A stretch of DNA of 41,778 bases. Source: Ideonella sp. Its GTDB lineage: Bacteria > Pseudomonadota > Gammaproteobacteria > Burkholderiales > Burkholderiaceae_C. A program made the position numbers and the translations under genes. The notes under the pieces were generated by a model, which saw only the letters and a program-made list of their open reading frames with translations, did not search any database and had not been told where the DNA came from. The DNA lies in assembly GCF_016702655.1 (NCBI RefSeq), contig NZ_JADJDO010000018.1, forward strand, positions 1 to 41,778, given 5' to 3'. This document shows positions 18,067-26,890 of this stretch, one piece after another (within the stretch, counting starts at the first letter, position 1; the number at the start of each line of letters is the position of its first letter).

Positions 18067-20992
18067 TCAGTCGCGAATGCAGTCGACGACGCGTTTGACC
18101 TCGTCTTCGGGGATTGCAGGGTTGTCCGTGATGAACACGCCGCCCGGGCTGACGATTTCGCAGCTCACGTTGGCCCGGGTTCGACAGCACCGCGTTGCCG
18201 GTGATGAACAGGCCGCCGGACGTCGCCGCGATCAGCGCCGGACCGATCTTGAGGCTGCTGATGCTCTCGTTGTCGGTGATGAAGATCCCACCGTGCGCCT
18301 GCAGCACGCTGGCCAGCTGCGGAAAGCTCGCGCTCGTCAGGCCGATGTTGTCGGTGACGAACAGGCCGTCGTTGCCGACGCTCTCGAGCTGCGGGAAATT
18401 GGCGCTGCCCAATCCGCTGTTGCCAGTGACGTAGAGCCCGTTGAGCGTCTTCAACTGGCCGAAGTTCATGCTGCCGAGGCCGGTATTGCGACTGACATAC
18501 AGCTCTCCGCCGAGCTGCCTGAGCGAGCTGAATGACGCGCTGACCGGGGTCGTGATCCGGTCGATGTAGAGGCTTCCACCGACCTCCGTCAGCGCTGGCA
18601 TGCTCAGCGCAGTCAACGGACCTTGGACCGACAGGCTGCCCCCAACCGAGACGACCCCCGGCAAGGTCGCATTGAGGGCCGTCTCGCCGCCGCCGCCATC
18701 GTCGGGATCTTCGTCGAGCTCGACCGATAGGTTGCCGACGACACGCGTGATGCCGCTCGCATTGAATGCAGCGATCTTGGCCTGGCTGTCGAGATAGATG
18801 TCGTCGCCGAACTCGAAGCCGCCGACGACGGCGTCGAGCGTCGTGCGCGCGAGCACCGGCGTGCCTTCATCGGCCCGCACCTCCACCGTCACCGCCACCG
18901 ACTCGGCGCAGCCGGTGACGCCTATGCCCGCCGCGAGCCGTCCCGCCGCGTCGGTGCGGCCGCTGGTCGGTACGACGATGACGCACGACGGCGCGAGGCT
19001 CACCAGCAGGCCCGGCGCCGGCTGGTAGGGGGCCGCCGTCCGAATTCTCGACCGTGACCGTGAAGGCCGCCTCTTCATCGATGCTCTCGGGCAGGTCGGC
19101 ACTGATCCGCACCGACCGAGGCGTCCCGACCTCGAGCGCGAACACATCGGCCGGCAGCAGCGTGGTGACGACGAAGGCAGTGAACTCGCTGGCCGCGCCG
19201 CTGTCGGCGGCGGTATAGGCGAGGTCGAATTCAGCCTGCCCGGCGCTGGCGCTCACGCGCGCGACCTCGGTCCAGGTCGAGTTGCCCGCGGGCACGCGGT
19301 AGATCACGATCTGCTTGGCGTTGTAGGGCCCGACCACGGGCAGGAAGTCGAGCGTCCCCGCATCCAGCGTGACGTGGAAGTTCACCACCTCGCCGGCTGC
19401 GAAGCCCGCCCGGTCGGCGCTCATGCTGCCCGTGGGCGAGCGGCCGATGTCCACCGACTCGGCGAGTTCGACCACCGCCAGCGTCTCCAGCCCCAGGAAC
19501 TCGAGCGCATCGCCCAGGTCGGCGCCCACGCCCGCCTTGGCCTCGAAGGCAGCCTTGTAGTCGGACTTGTAGGCGGTGTCGATGACCTGGCTGAGCACCG
19601 GCGCAAAACTGCCCTCGAGCTTGGGTCCGGCCTGGGCGTAGAAGGTGTCCATTCGCAGCGAGCGCATGAAGGGGTTGCCGATCTCGAGCTTGACCCTGCC
19701 GAAGGCGCCGATGCTGGGCTTGACGCGCAGGTCGCCTAGGCTCGGCAGGTTCCACTCGGGCTTGGCCTCGGCCTCGCCGGTGACGCTGCGCACGAACTCG
19801 CACTCGCCCCCGACTGGGCACGCGAGGCCGAACTCGGCATTGGCCTTGGCCTGCACCTGCACGCCCAGCCCCACGGTGACCGCGGTCTGCTCGATGCCGC
19901 CTTCGAAACCGGCCTCGAAGGGCACCACACCGCCGATGAAGAACGCGAGCGGCCCGCCCACCGGGATGCGGATCTTGAACAGTTCGGCCTTGCACTCGAA
20001 GCTCACGTTGAGCCCGGCCGAGATCTCGACGCCGACCTGCACGCTCGGGTTGACCTCGCCGCGCGCGACCAGGCGCTCCACGCCGTGCGCCGCCGAGACG
20101 GCCACGTCGAGCGCGAAGTGCTGCGTCACGCTGAAGGTGGGGGGCACGCTGATGTTGATCGTCGAGACGCTGAGCTCGCACTCGAGCGGGCCGCGCGCGG
20201 CCTGCGCCCGCGCGTCGCGGCCGGCCTTGGCCGCCTTGGCGCGCGGCGGCAGAGGTTCCCCGGCTTGGGCGTGAAGGTCAGCGTGTCGCCGTCGCGCAGC
20301 ACGTCGTAGGCGGCCTCGATCTCGGGGTTGATCGTCAGCGGCGCCTGGCTGAGGTCTATCGTCTGGCGCAGTGCCAGCCCGGGCAGCATCTCGCGCAGCG
20401 GCACCACGCGCAGCGTGACCTGGGTCTGCTCGCCCTGGGCCTGCACCGCCACCACGCGCCCGGCGACGGTCTTGGAGCCGGTGTTGATGAGCAGCGCCCC
20501 GACCGCCGGCGCGCTCACGCCGGTGAGCAGCGCGCGGTAGGTGTTGGCCAGGCCGGGCGCGGCGTCGGGGTCGGTCTCCACGGGGTCGCCGACGATCTGT
20601 TCGTCGGTGAGCGCGATCGCGCCCGGGGGCAGCGGGGTCGCCACGGCCAGCAGCGGCAGCGACTTGATGCCTTGCGCCTGGGCGACGATCTGCGCCGAGC
20701 CGTTGGCGCGCTGGGCGCTGATGACGCCGCTCGCGTCGACGGCGATCTCGCCCGGCGTGTTGGAGCTCCAGCTCACGTCGGCCTCGACGAGATTGCCCTG
20801 CGCGTCGTAGGCGCGCGCCTCGAGCTGGCGCGTCTCCGCGGCCGCGGTCAGGATGGCGCCGGTCTGCACGATCTCGAGGCGCGCCACGGCCGCCGGCGGC
20901 GGCTCCTCGGGTGGCTCGGTCCCGCCTCCGCCGCCGCAGGCGGCGAGCACCAGCAGCAGCGACGCGCACAACAGGTGGATCAGGCGGTTCAT
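18067..20992 (-). CDS. Large lipoprotein with Ig-like start and L-domain-like repeats (several frameshifts)
   Basis: About 975 residues after joining frames. The signal peptide MNRLIHLLCASLLLVLAAC ends in a lipobox, followed by a Gly run and Glu/Pro linker, as for surface lipoproteins. Next comes a bacterial Ig-like segment (LEARAYDAQGNLVEADVSWS, VDASGVISAQRANGSAQIVA). A large beta-rich middle follows (VSVTQ-like, VQVGVEISAGLNVSFEC, TYKSDYKAAFEAKAG), then calcium-style Ig repeats. Last are about 300 residues of receptor-L-domain-like repeats, each near GGLFITDN or NGLYVTGNSGLGSANFPQLE, ending DCIRD. Breaks lie near 20255, 19030 and 18185. SD GGAGGA precedes the ATG. It is the last gene after the STAND regulator and a small protein. 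Function is unknown; it is likely an adhesin or binding surface protein. Confidence 0.82.
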
Positions 20993-21198
20993 GATGGCTC
21001 TCCTCCGAGTTGGCCCGATGCGGTAGCGGGCGCCGGATCGGCCGGGGCAGCGGATGCAGCGCAGCGCAGGTACTCGCCCAGCTGCGCCGGTTCGTCGAAG
21101 AGCTGCGGCTCTTCCTCGTCGACGCCGCGCAGCGACGCGCGAAAGCACCCCTGCTGCTGCCACACGCGCACGAGAAAGAGTCTTGGGGTATCGCCCAT
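20989..21198 (-). CDS. Small conserved-looking hypothetical protein between STAND regulator and lipoprotein
   Basis: 69 residues, MGDTPRLFLVRVWQQQGCF then FRASLRGVDEEEPQLFDEPAQ and LGEYLR. The first 48 residues look like a compact beta-beta-alpha domain (FLVRVWQ, FRASLR, LFDEPAQLGEYL). The rest is Ala/Pro-rich. Its stop TGA overlaps the lipoprotein ATG (ATGA), so it is translationally coupled to it, and it starts 73 nt after the regulator stop. No signal peptide or membrane helix. I do not recognise the family with certainty. Coupling on one side and proper coding composition argue that it is real. Confidence 0.65.
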   Translation of the reverse strand: MGDTPRLFLVRVWQQQGCFRASLRGVDEEEPQLFDEPAQLGEYLRCAASAAPADPAPATASGQLGGEPS

Positions 21199-21244
21199 CG
21201 CCCGCTCCGAAGCCGATGCGACGGACCATAGGCCGTGGGCGTTT

Positions 21245-21262
21245 GCCCGGCGTTTGCCGGGC
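21245..21262. terminator. GC-rich hairpin between STAND regulator and small-protein genes
   Basis: Perfect inverted repeat GCCCGGC-GTTT-GCCGGGC in the 73-nt gap. No T-run follows on the minus strand, so it is not a classic intrinsic terminator. It may attenuate read-through, protect a processed mRNA end, or be part of a short duplicated motif (CGTTTGCC occurs twice). Confidence 0.4.
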
Positions 21263-21271
21263 GATCCGAGG

Positions 21272-24235
21272 TCAGGGTTGGAGCGCCCGGTCCGACAGCA
21301 GCCGCTCCGTCACGGCCGCGAGCGTCACCGGCTCGCGCTCGGCCTGCGCCTGCTCTTCGGGCGTCAGCGCAAGGCCCGCCAGCCAGCGCAGCGCGCTGTC
21401 GCGCAGGCCGGCCTCGCACTGCGGATAAGTGGCGACCATCTGCCAGGTCCGCGCCGCGGCCAGCTTGTGGCCGGCGTCGCGCAGGCACTCGCCGAAGAAC
21501 AGCGCGACCTGCAGCGACTCGTGGGTCCAGCCCCGCTCGTGCGCGCTGCGCGCGGCGTCGCGCAGGCGCCCGATCGCGGTCACGAAGTCGCTACGCATGC
21601 CTGCGATGCGGCCCAGGTTGACCCCCGCAAGGAGCGCGACGACGGGGATGTCGGCTGCGCGGCTGCGCTCGAGCGCAACCCGAAGCTTCGCCTCGGCGGC
21701 GTCGGTCTCTCCAAGCTCGAGCAGCACCGCGCCGAGGCCGAATGCGAGGTTGGGCGTCGAGGCGTCGAGCCGGTAGCGCTCGCACAGGCGCAGGCCCTCT
21801 TCCATATACGGCCGCGCCTGCGCCCATTGGTCGCGCTCCATGTGCACGCCGGCAAGGTTGTTCAGGCAGCGCACGATGGCCGCGTGGTTCCCGAGCTCGC
21901 GCTCGGTCGCGAGCGCTTGGGCGTAGCACGCCAGCGCGTCGTCGTAGCGGCCCTCCTTCTTCGCGACGATGCCCAGGTTGTTCAGCGCGGCGGCGATCTC
22001 GGACGTCACGCCATCGGCGCGCGCGATCGCCAGCGCGCGCTCGAAGCAGGCCCGGGCGGTACCCCACTCGCCGATCGCGGATTGGCAACTGCCGGCGTTG
22101 GCGAGGCAGCTCGCCAGCACGCGCCGGTCGCCGCAGCGCTCTGCCCCCTCGGCGCCGGCAAGCGCCAGCGCGAGGCCAAGCTGGTAGTCGCCGCGCCGGT
22201 AGTGCAGGCGCGACAGCGCCGCCCGAACGCCCGCGGCGGCGGCCTGCAGGGTCGGCTCGCGGGCGAGCAGATCGAGCGCCGGCCGCAGGGACTCGATGCC
22301 CTCGCCGAGGCGTCCGCGCAGGTCGAAATACGCGCGCCACGCGCCCACCGCGGGCGCGACGATCTCGGCCAGCCCGGCCTCGATGGCATGGCGCCAGGCG
22401 GCCCGGCAATTCGCATACTCGGTCTCGACGCCTTCGCCGATCGGCCGCGGGTCGGCGCCGTTGCCGGGCGCGAGCGCGGCCAGCTGGCGCAGGTAATGCT
22501 CGGCATGGGCGCGCGCGATCGCCGCGCCGCGATGGCCGTCGCGCGCCAGCCGCTCGGTGGCGTCGGCAGCGACGATCGGATGGATGCCGAAGCGGCCCGC
22601 CTCGTCGACGGTGAGAAAGCTCTTGTCGACCAGCGACGACAGCACCGGCAGCGGCGCTTGCACCACGACCAGCGCAGCCATGCGCGTGAAGCCGCCCTCG
22701 AACACCGCCAGCCCCGCCATCGCCTCGCGCTCGCGCGGCGCGAGCAGTTGCCAGGCGCGATCGAGCACTGCGCGCAGGCTCGCGTGCTCGGGGCGTGCCG
22801 GCGCGCCGGGGGCTGCGGGGTCGCGCTCGAACAGGTCGAGGCCACGGCGCAGGTCTTGCGCAATCTCGCGCGGCGGGAGCAGGCGCACCCAGGCCGCCGC
22901 GAGCTCGATCGCGAGCGGCATGCCGCCCACCGCGTCGACGATGGCGATCACCGCCGGCAGGTGGCGCGCGAGCGCGAAGCCGCGCTGCGCCGCCCCGGCG
23001 CGCAGCGCGAACAGGCGCACCGCGTCGAACGCGACGGCAGCTTCGAGGTCGCGGCTCTCTTCGTCCGGCACCGGCAGCCCCGCCAACGGCAGCAGCCATT
23101 CGAGCGCAGCGTGGGTGCGCACGCGCGACGTCACCAGCAGCACCCAGGACGGTGCCGCAGAAAGCAGCTGCTCGAGCAGCGCCGGCAGGCCGGCCAGATG
23201 CTCGGCGTTGTCGAGCACGCACAAGACGCGGCGCGCGCCATGCCGGCGGCCGATCTGCGCGATCGGGTCCGAGCGCCCGTCGAGCGCCAGCTCGAGCTGC
23301 TGCGCCAGGCGCGCGACTGCCGCCTGTGCGTCGCCGAGGTCCTGCAGTTCGACCCATATGCAGCCGCCACCGAAGCGCGGCGCGGCAAGCTCCACAGCGC
23401 GACGCGCCAGGCGGCTCTTGCCGATGCCCCCGGGGCCGAGGATCGTGACCAGGCGGCAGTCGGGCCGCGCGAGCAGCAGCGCAAGCTCGGCGAGCTCAGC
23501 GCGGCGGCCGACGAAATCGTCGTCGGCTTCGGGCTCCGCAGCCGCGCGGGCGGCTGGTCCATCGGCGCCGGCTGCTCGCTCGAGCAGGCTGCGCAGCCGC
23601 TGCGAGGGCTCGACGCCGAGCTCGTCGGCGAGCCGGTGCGCATAGTCGCGGCACAGCTGCTGCGCCCGGGCCCGGTTGCCGAGGGCGAGCTCGGCGGCTA
23701 GCCACGCACCCATTGCGGCCTCGTCGAGCGGATCGAAGGCCAGCAGGCGCTGCGCGAGCTCGATGCGTTGCGCGGGCAACTGCGCCGCCGCCAGCGCGTC
23801 GAGCGCGGCCTGCTGCCAGTGCATGTCCAGGCGTGCCCGTTCGGGAGCGAGCCACGCGCTCAATGCCGGACTGCCGGCGTCCTCGATGCCTTCGAGCAGC
23901 GTGCCGCGGCGCAGGGCCATCGCCTCGAGCGCACGCGCCTCGCGCAGCAGCGCCTCGAAGCGCTGCAGGTCGGTCTCGACGCCCCAGCGCAGCGCCGTCG
24001 CGTCGGCCTCGATGCCTTCGACACCCGGCACCGCGCGCGCCTTGAAGACGACATGGCGCAGGTTGCGGCGCGCCTGGGCGTCATCGTGGTCGGGCCACAG
24101 CAGCGCGGCGATCTGGTCGCGCGGCACCCATTGGCCTGATCTCAGCGCGAGCAGCGCCAACAACTGGAAGCGCCGCTCGGCAACGAAGCGCACCGTCTCG
24201 GCGCCGGCCAGCTCGGGCGGGCCGAGCAGGCGCAT
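21272..24235 (-). CDS. AfsR/SARP-like STAND transcriptional regulator (BTAD + NB-ARC-type ATPase + TPR)
   Basis: Intact, about 987 residues from the ATG at 24235 (MRLLGPPELAG); an upstream ATG (24307) would add 24 unlikely residues. Residues about 1-95 form the SARP winged helix (RRFQLLALLALRSGQWVPRD, LLWPDHDDAQARRNLRHVV), then a bacterial transcriptional activation domain to about 230 (ELAQRLLAFDPLDEAAMGAW, YAHRLADELGVEPSQRL). The STAND ATPase has Walker A GPGGIGKSRLARR (about 265), Walker B RVLCVLDNAEHL, LLVTSRVR and GGMPLAIELAAAWVRLLP. From about 690 on are tetratricopeptide repeats (LASCLANAGSCQSAIGEWG, AALNNLGIVAKKEGRYDDAL, CLNNLAGVHMERDQWAQARP). This is the layout of a signal-sensing activator, probably controlling the small protein and lipoprotein downstream. 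Confidence 0.93.
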   Translation of the reverse strand: MRLLGPPELAGAETVRFVAERRFQLLALLALRSGQWVPRDQIAALLWPDHDDAQARRNLRHVVFKARAVPGVEGIEADATALRWGVETDLQRFEALLREARALEAMALRRGTLLEGIEDAGSPALSAWLAPERARLDMHWQQAALDALAAAQLPAQRIELAQRLLAFDPLDEAAMGAWLAAELALGNRARAQQLCRDYAHRLADELGVEPSQRLRSLLERAAGADGPAARAAAEPEADDDFVGRRAELAELALLLARPDCRLVTILGPGGIGKSRLARRAVELAAPRFGGGCIWVELQDLGDAQAAVARLAQQLELALDGRSDPIAQIGRRHGARRVLCVLDNAEHLAGLPALLEQLLSAAPSWVLLVTSRVRTHAALEWLLPLAGLPVPDEESRDLEAAVAFDAVRLFALRAGAAQRGFALARHLPAVIAIVDAVGGMPLAIELAAAWVRLLPPREIAQDLRRGLDLFERDPAAPGAPARPEHASLRAVLDRAWQLLAPREREAMAGLAVFEGGFTRMAALVVVQAPLPVLSSLVDKSFLTVDEAGRFGIHPIVAADATERLARDGHRGAAIARAHAEHYLRQLAALAPGNGADPRPIGEGVETEYANCRAAWRHAIEAGLAEIVAPAVGAWRAYFDLRGRLGEGIESLRPALDLLAREPTLQAAAAGVRAALSRLHYRRGDYQLGLALALAGAEGAERCGDRRVLASCLANAGSCQSAIGEWGTARACFERALAIARADGVTSEIAAALNNLGIVAKKEGRYDDALACYAQALATERELGNHAAIVRCLNNLAGVHMERDQWAQARPYMEEGLRLCERYRLDASTPNLAFGLGAVLLELGETDAAEAKLRVALERSRAADIPVVALLAGVNLGRIAGMRSDFVTAIGRLRDAARSAHERGWTHESLQVALFFGECLRDAGHKLAAARTWQMVATYPQCEAGLRDSALRWLAGLALTPEEQAQAEREPVTLAAVTERLLSDRALQP

Positions 24236-24381
24236 CGACACGCCCGTGTGGCTGGGCGATCGGGCCCGTGCGCCACCCGTACCCGGATCCCGCCCCGAAC
24301 CACCCATCGCTCACGACCCCATCTCGAAGCCCGTCCGCGCATGGTACGCGGGCGCGGGCACTGCGGGCCGCCGCAGGTGGG

Positions 24382-25869
24382 TCAGAAGCCCTCTTCGACC
24401 AGCTCGGCCGCACGGATCAAGGCCCGCGCCTTGGCCTCGGTCTCCCTCCACTCGAGCTCGGGCACCGAGTCCGCGACCACGCCGGCGGCGGCCTGCACGT
24501 AGAGCATGCCGTCCTTGACGATGCCGGTGCGGATCGCGATCGCGACGTCCATGTCGCCGGCGAAACTCAGGTAGCCGCAGGCGCCGCCGTAGATGCCGCG
24601 CTTGACGGGTTCGAGCTCGTCGATGATCTCCATCGCGCGCACCTTGGGCGCGCCGGTCAGCGTGCCGGCGGGGAAGGTGGCGCGCAGCACGTCGAGGCTC
24701 GTCATGCCGGGCTTCAGGATGCCTTCGACGTTGCTGACGATGTGCATCACGTGCGAATAGCGCTCGACGGTGAAGGCCTCGGTCACCTTCACGCTGCCGG
24801 TCTTGGCGATGCGGCCGATGTCGTTCCTCGCCAGGTCGATCAGCATCACGTGCTCGGCGCGCTCCTTCGGGTCGTTTTTCAGCTCGGCCTCGAGCGCGAG
24901 GTCCTGCTCGGGCGTTGCGCCACGCGGGCGCGTGCCGGCCAGGGGCCGGATCGTGATTTTGTCCTCTCCCTCGGGCGTGTGCTCCTGGCGCACCAGGATC
25001 TCCGGGCTCGCGCCGACGATCTGGAAGTCGCCCATGTCGTAGAAATACATGTACGGGCTGGGGTTCAACGAGCGCAGCGCGCGGTACAGCGACAGCGGCG
25101 ATTCGGTGTAGCGCTTCTTCAGCCGCTGGCCGATCTGCACCTGCATCATGTCGCCGGCGGCGATGTAGTCCTTGGCGCGCAGCACGGCGGCAAGGTAGTC
25201 GTCCTTCGCGAACTCGCGCTCGACCGCGTGCGACGGCCCGCGCTTCACGGGTGGCGCGGTCACGCTGTAGCGCAGCTTGTCGCCGAGTTCGGTCAGCCGC
25301 CGCTTGGCCTTGTGGAAGGCCTCGCTCTGTCCCGGGTCGGCATAGACGATCAGGTAAAGCCGTCCCGACAGGTTGTCGATCACGGCGAGCTCCTCGCACT
25401 GCAGCAGCATCACGTCCGGCGTGGCGATGCCGCCCGGCTTGCTGACCCGGGCCAGGCGCGGCTCGATGTAGCGCACCGCGTCGTAGCCGAAGTAGCCCGC
25501 AAGCCCGCCGCAGAAGCGCGGCAGCCCCGGCCGCAGTGCAACCTTGAAGCGCTGCTGGTACGCGGCGATGAAATCGAGCGGGTTGCCCTCGTGCGTCTCG
25601 ACGACCTGGCCGTCGGTCACGACTTCGGTCGTGCGCCCGGACGCGCGCAGCAGCGTTCGCGCCGGCAGGCCGATGAACGAGTAGCGACCGAAGCGCTCGC
25701 CGCCGACCACCGATTCGAGCAGGAAGCTCAGGCGCCCGCTGCCGCCGCTGGCGGCGAGCTTCAGGTACAGCGAGAGCGGCGTCTCGAGGTCGGCAAAGGC
25801 TTCGGTAATGAGCGGTATGCGGTTGAAGCCCTGCGCGGCAAGGCTCTTGAATTCGAGTTCGGTGATCAC
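24382..25869 (-). CDS. trpE: Anthranilate synthase component I
   Basis: Intact, 495 residues. Makes anthranilate from chorismate with ammonia from TrpG; first committed step to tryptophan. The feedback-inhibition motif LLESVVGGERFGRYSFIG lies at about 50. The catalytic domain has CGGLAGYFGYDAVRYIE, YMQVQIGQ-type and RALRSLNPSPYMYFYDMGDF residues, PLAGTRPRG, ERAEHVMLIDLARNDIGRIA, GTLTGAPKVRAMEIIDELEP and GGACGYLSFAGDMDVAIAIR. The start is GTG at 25869 (MITELEFKSLAAQG), the usual N-terminus, with GGGAGG 9 nt upstream; a TTG three codons earlier has no usable ribosome-binding site. Upstream are a possible Trp-codon leader and competing hairpins. Confidence 0.97.
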   Translation of the reverse strand: MITELEFKSLAAQGFNRIPLITEAFADLETPLSLYLKLAASGGSGRLSFLLESVVGGERFGRYSFIGLPARTLLRASGRTTEVVTDGQVVETHEGNPLDFIAAYQQRFKVALRPGLPRFCGGLAGYFGYDAVRYIEPRLARVSKPGGIATPDVMLLQCEELAVIDNLSGRLYLIVYADPGQSEAFHKAKRRLTELGDKLRYSVTAPPVKRGPSHAVEREFAKDDYLAAVLRAKDYIAAGDMMQVQIGQRLKKRYTESPLSLYRALRSLNPSPYMYFYDMGDFQIVGASPEILVRQEHTPEGEDKITIRPLAGTRPRGATPEQDLALEAELKNDPKERAEHVMLIDLARNDIGRIAKTGSVKVTEAFTVERYSHVMHIVSNVEGILKPGMTSLDVLRATFPAGTLTGAPKVRAMEIIDELEPVKRGIYGGACGYLSFAGDMDVAIAIRTGIVKDGMLYVQAAAGVVADSVPELEWRETEAKARALIRAAELVEEGF

Positions 25870-25882
25870 GTCTTGCAACCTC

Positions 25883-25964
25883 CCGTCCGCGCGCCAGGGC
25901 CGGACGATGCTTCTTCGGTGCTGGCGGCCGACCGTTGTGCGATCTGCGCGCTGGAGGCGGACGG
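25883..25964 (-). promoter_or_regulatory. Candidate competing hairpins in the trpE 5' region
   Basis: On the minus strand the segment GCGGACGG (25883-25890), which abuts the trpE Shine-Dalgarno, can pair with CCGTCCGC (25957-25964, perfect 8 bp) or, exclusively, with CGTCCG (25901-25906, 6 bp). Two mutually exclusive stems next to the ribosome-binding site could tune trpE translation. In sequence this GC-rich such matches can also arise by chance. There is no T-run, so it would not be a classic transcription attenuator. Confidence 0.35.
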
Positions 25965-26000
25965 TGCGGGTGAACCTGCGCTACCGACCGCGGCGACAAA

Positions 26001-26081
26001 CTACTGCTGCGAGGCCGGCGAACGCCAGGGCCAGGCTCCCCGGTCGTGCGACCTGTGGGCGAGTTTGCGCGCGGTGAACAT
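26001..26081 (-). CDS. Possible trpE leader peptide (26 codons, two Trp codons)
   Basis: Minus strand, ATG to TAG: MFTARKLAHRS then HDRGAWPWRSPASQQ. Two Trp codons flank a Pro (W-P-W), as in attenuation leader peptides. TACACT (26089-26094) lies 7 nt before the ATG and could be a -10 box, which would make the message leaderless; no -35 box is clear. The frame ends 131 nt before the trpE GTG, with the competing hairpins between. Trp is rare in random GC-rich frames but not absent, so this is a hypothesis only. Confidence 0.3.
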   Translation of the reverse strand: MFTARKLAHRSHDRGAWPWRSPASQQ

Positions 26082-26109
26082 GGCGAAAAGTGTAGCAGGC
26101 GGCGGCAGC

Positions 26110-26153
26110 GACTCGGCGCGACTCAGCGCGACTCGGCGCGTGTGACTCGGCGC
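26110..26153. repeat. Short tandem repeat of GACTCGGCGC
   Basis: Four copies of a 10-nt unit GACTCGGCGC at 26110, 26120 (one mismatch, GACTCAGCGC), 26130 and 26144, the last offset by a 4-nt spacer. It lies in the 354-nt gap between trpE and the divergent chalcone-isomerase-like gene. Apart from the possible trp leader and this repeat, I see nothing else in that gap. Confidence 0.75.
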
Positions 26154-26223
26154 GATTGACCGCTACATCCGGCGCGCGATCGGCCGATAGCCTGGGTTTG
26201 CGCCCCTTCGGAGTTCGCCGTTC

Positions 26224-26865
26224 ATGATGCTGCTGATGATGCTTGCCCGCCGGCCGCTACTCGGCCTTGCGCTGGCCGCCGTTCTCGCCGCCGCTGCGCC
26301 CGCCAGGGCGCAGGCACCGGGCCAGGCCACCGACGTGGCCGGCGTCGCGTTCGACAACCGCCTGACGCTCGCCGGTGCGCCGCTGCAGCTCAACGGCGCA
26401 GGCGTGCGCTACAAGTTCGTCGTCAAGGTCTACGCCGCGGGGCTTTACCTCGCGGCCAGGGCCGCGACGCCCGAGGCCGTGCTCGCCGCCGCCGGCCCGA
26501 AGCGCCTGCACATCGTGATGCTGCGCGACATCGACGCCAACGAACTCGGCAAGCTCTTCACCAAGGGCGTCGAGCAGAACGCGTCGCGCGAGGAGTTCAT
26601 CAAGGCCATCCCGGGCACGATCCGCATGGGTGAGTTGTTCGCCGAGAAGAAGCAGCTCAAGGCCGGCGAGTCGTTCGCGATCGACTGGATCCCCGGCAAG
26701 GGCACGGCCATCCTCGTCAACGGCAAGGCCTCGGGCGAGGCTATCCGCGAGCCGGAGTTCTTCGCCTCGCTGATGAAGATCTGGCTCGGCAAGTCGCCCG
26801 CCGACCGGCTGCTCAAGGACGCGCTGCTCGGCACGCCGCAGGCGGGAGCTGGCAGCCCGACCTGA
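26224..26865 (+). CDS. Secreted chalcone-isomerase-like domain protein
   Basis: Intact, 213 residues (alternative ATGs at 26227, 26236 and 26242). The signal peptide LLGLALAAVLAAAAPARAQA ends at an AQA-type cleavage site. The mature part has FDNRLTLAGAPLQLNGAGVR, YKFVVKVYAAGLYLAARAAT, HIVMLRDIDANELGKLFTKG, PGTIRMGELFAEKKQLKAGE and FAIDWIPGKGTAILVNGK. These are the features of the bacterial chalcone-isomerase-like fold (Chalcone_3). Bacterial members are not known to make flavonoids; they may bind fatty acids or other ligands in the periplasm. It is divergent from trpE and convergent with the aldehyde dehydrogenase gene, 25 nt away. Confidence 0.88.
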   Translation: MMLLMMLARRPLLGLALAAVLAAAAPARAQAPGQATDVAGVAFDNRLTLAGAPLQLNGAGVRYKFVVKVYAAGLYLAARAATPEAVLAAAGPKRLHIVMLRDIDANELGKLFTKGVEQNASREEFIKAIPGTIRMGELFAEKKQLKAGESFAIDWIPGKGTAILVNGKASGEAIREPEFFASLMKIWLGKSPADRLLKDALLGTPQAGAGSPT

Positions 26866-26890
26866 CAGCGGCCTCGCAACCCCGTGGCCG

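Noticed and set aside
20672..23701. A 1009-codon open frame on the plus strand
   Set aside because: Antisense to the STAND regulator and lipoprotein genes; low-complexity shadow composition and no motifs.
26110..26153. Tandem GACTCGGCGC units as a CRISPR-like array
   Set aside because: Units are 10 nt and directly joined, without unique spacers; this is a simple tandem repeat and no cas genes are nearby.
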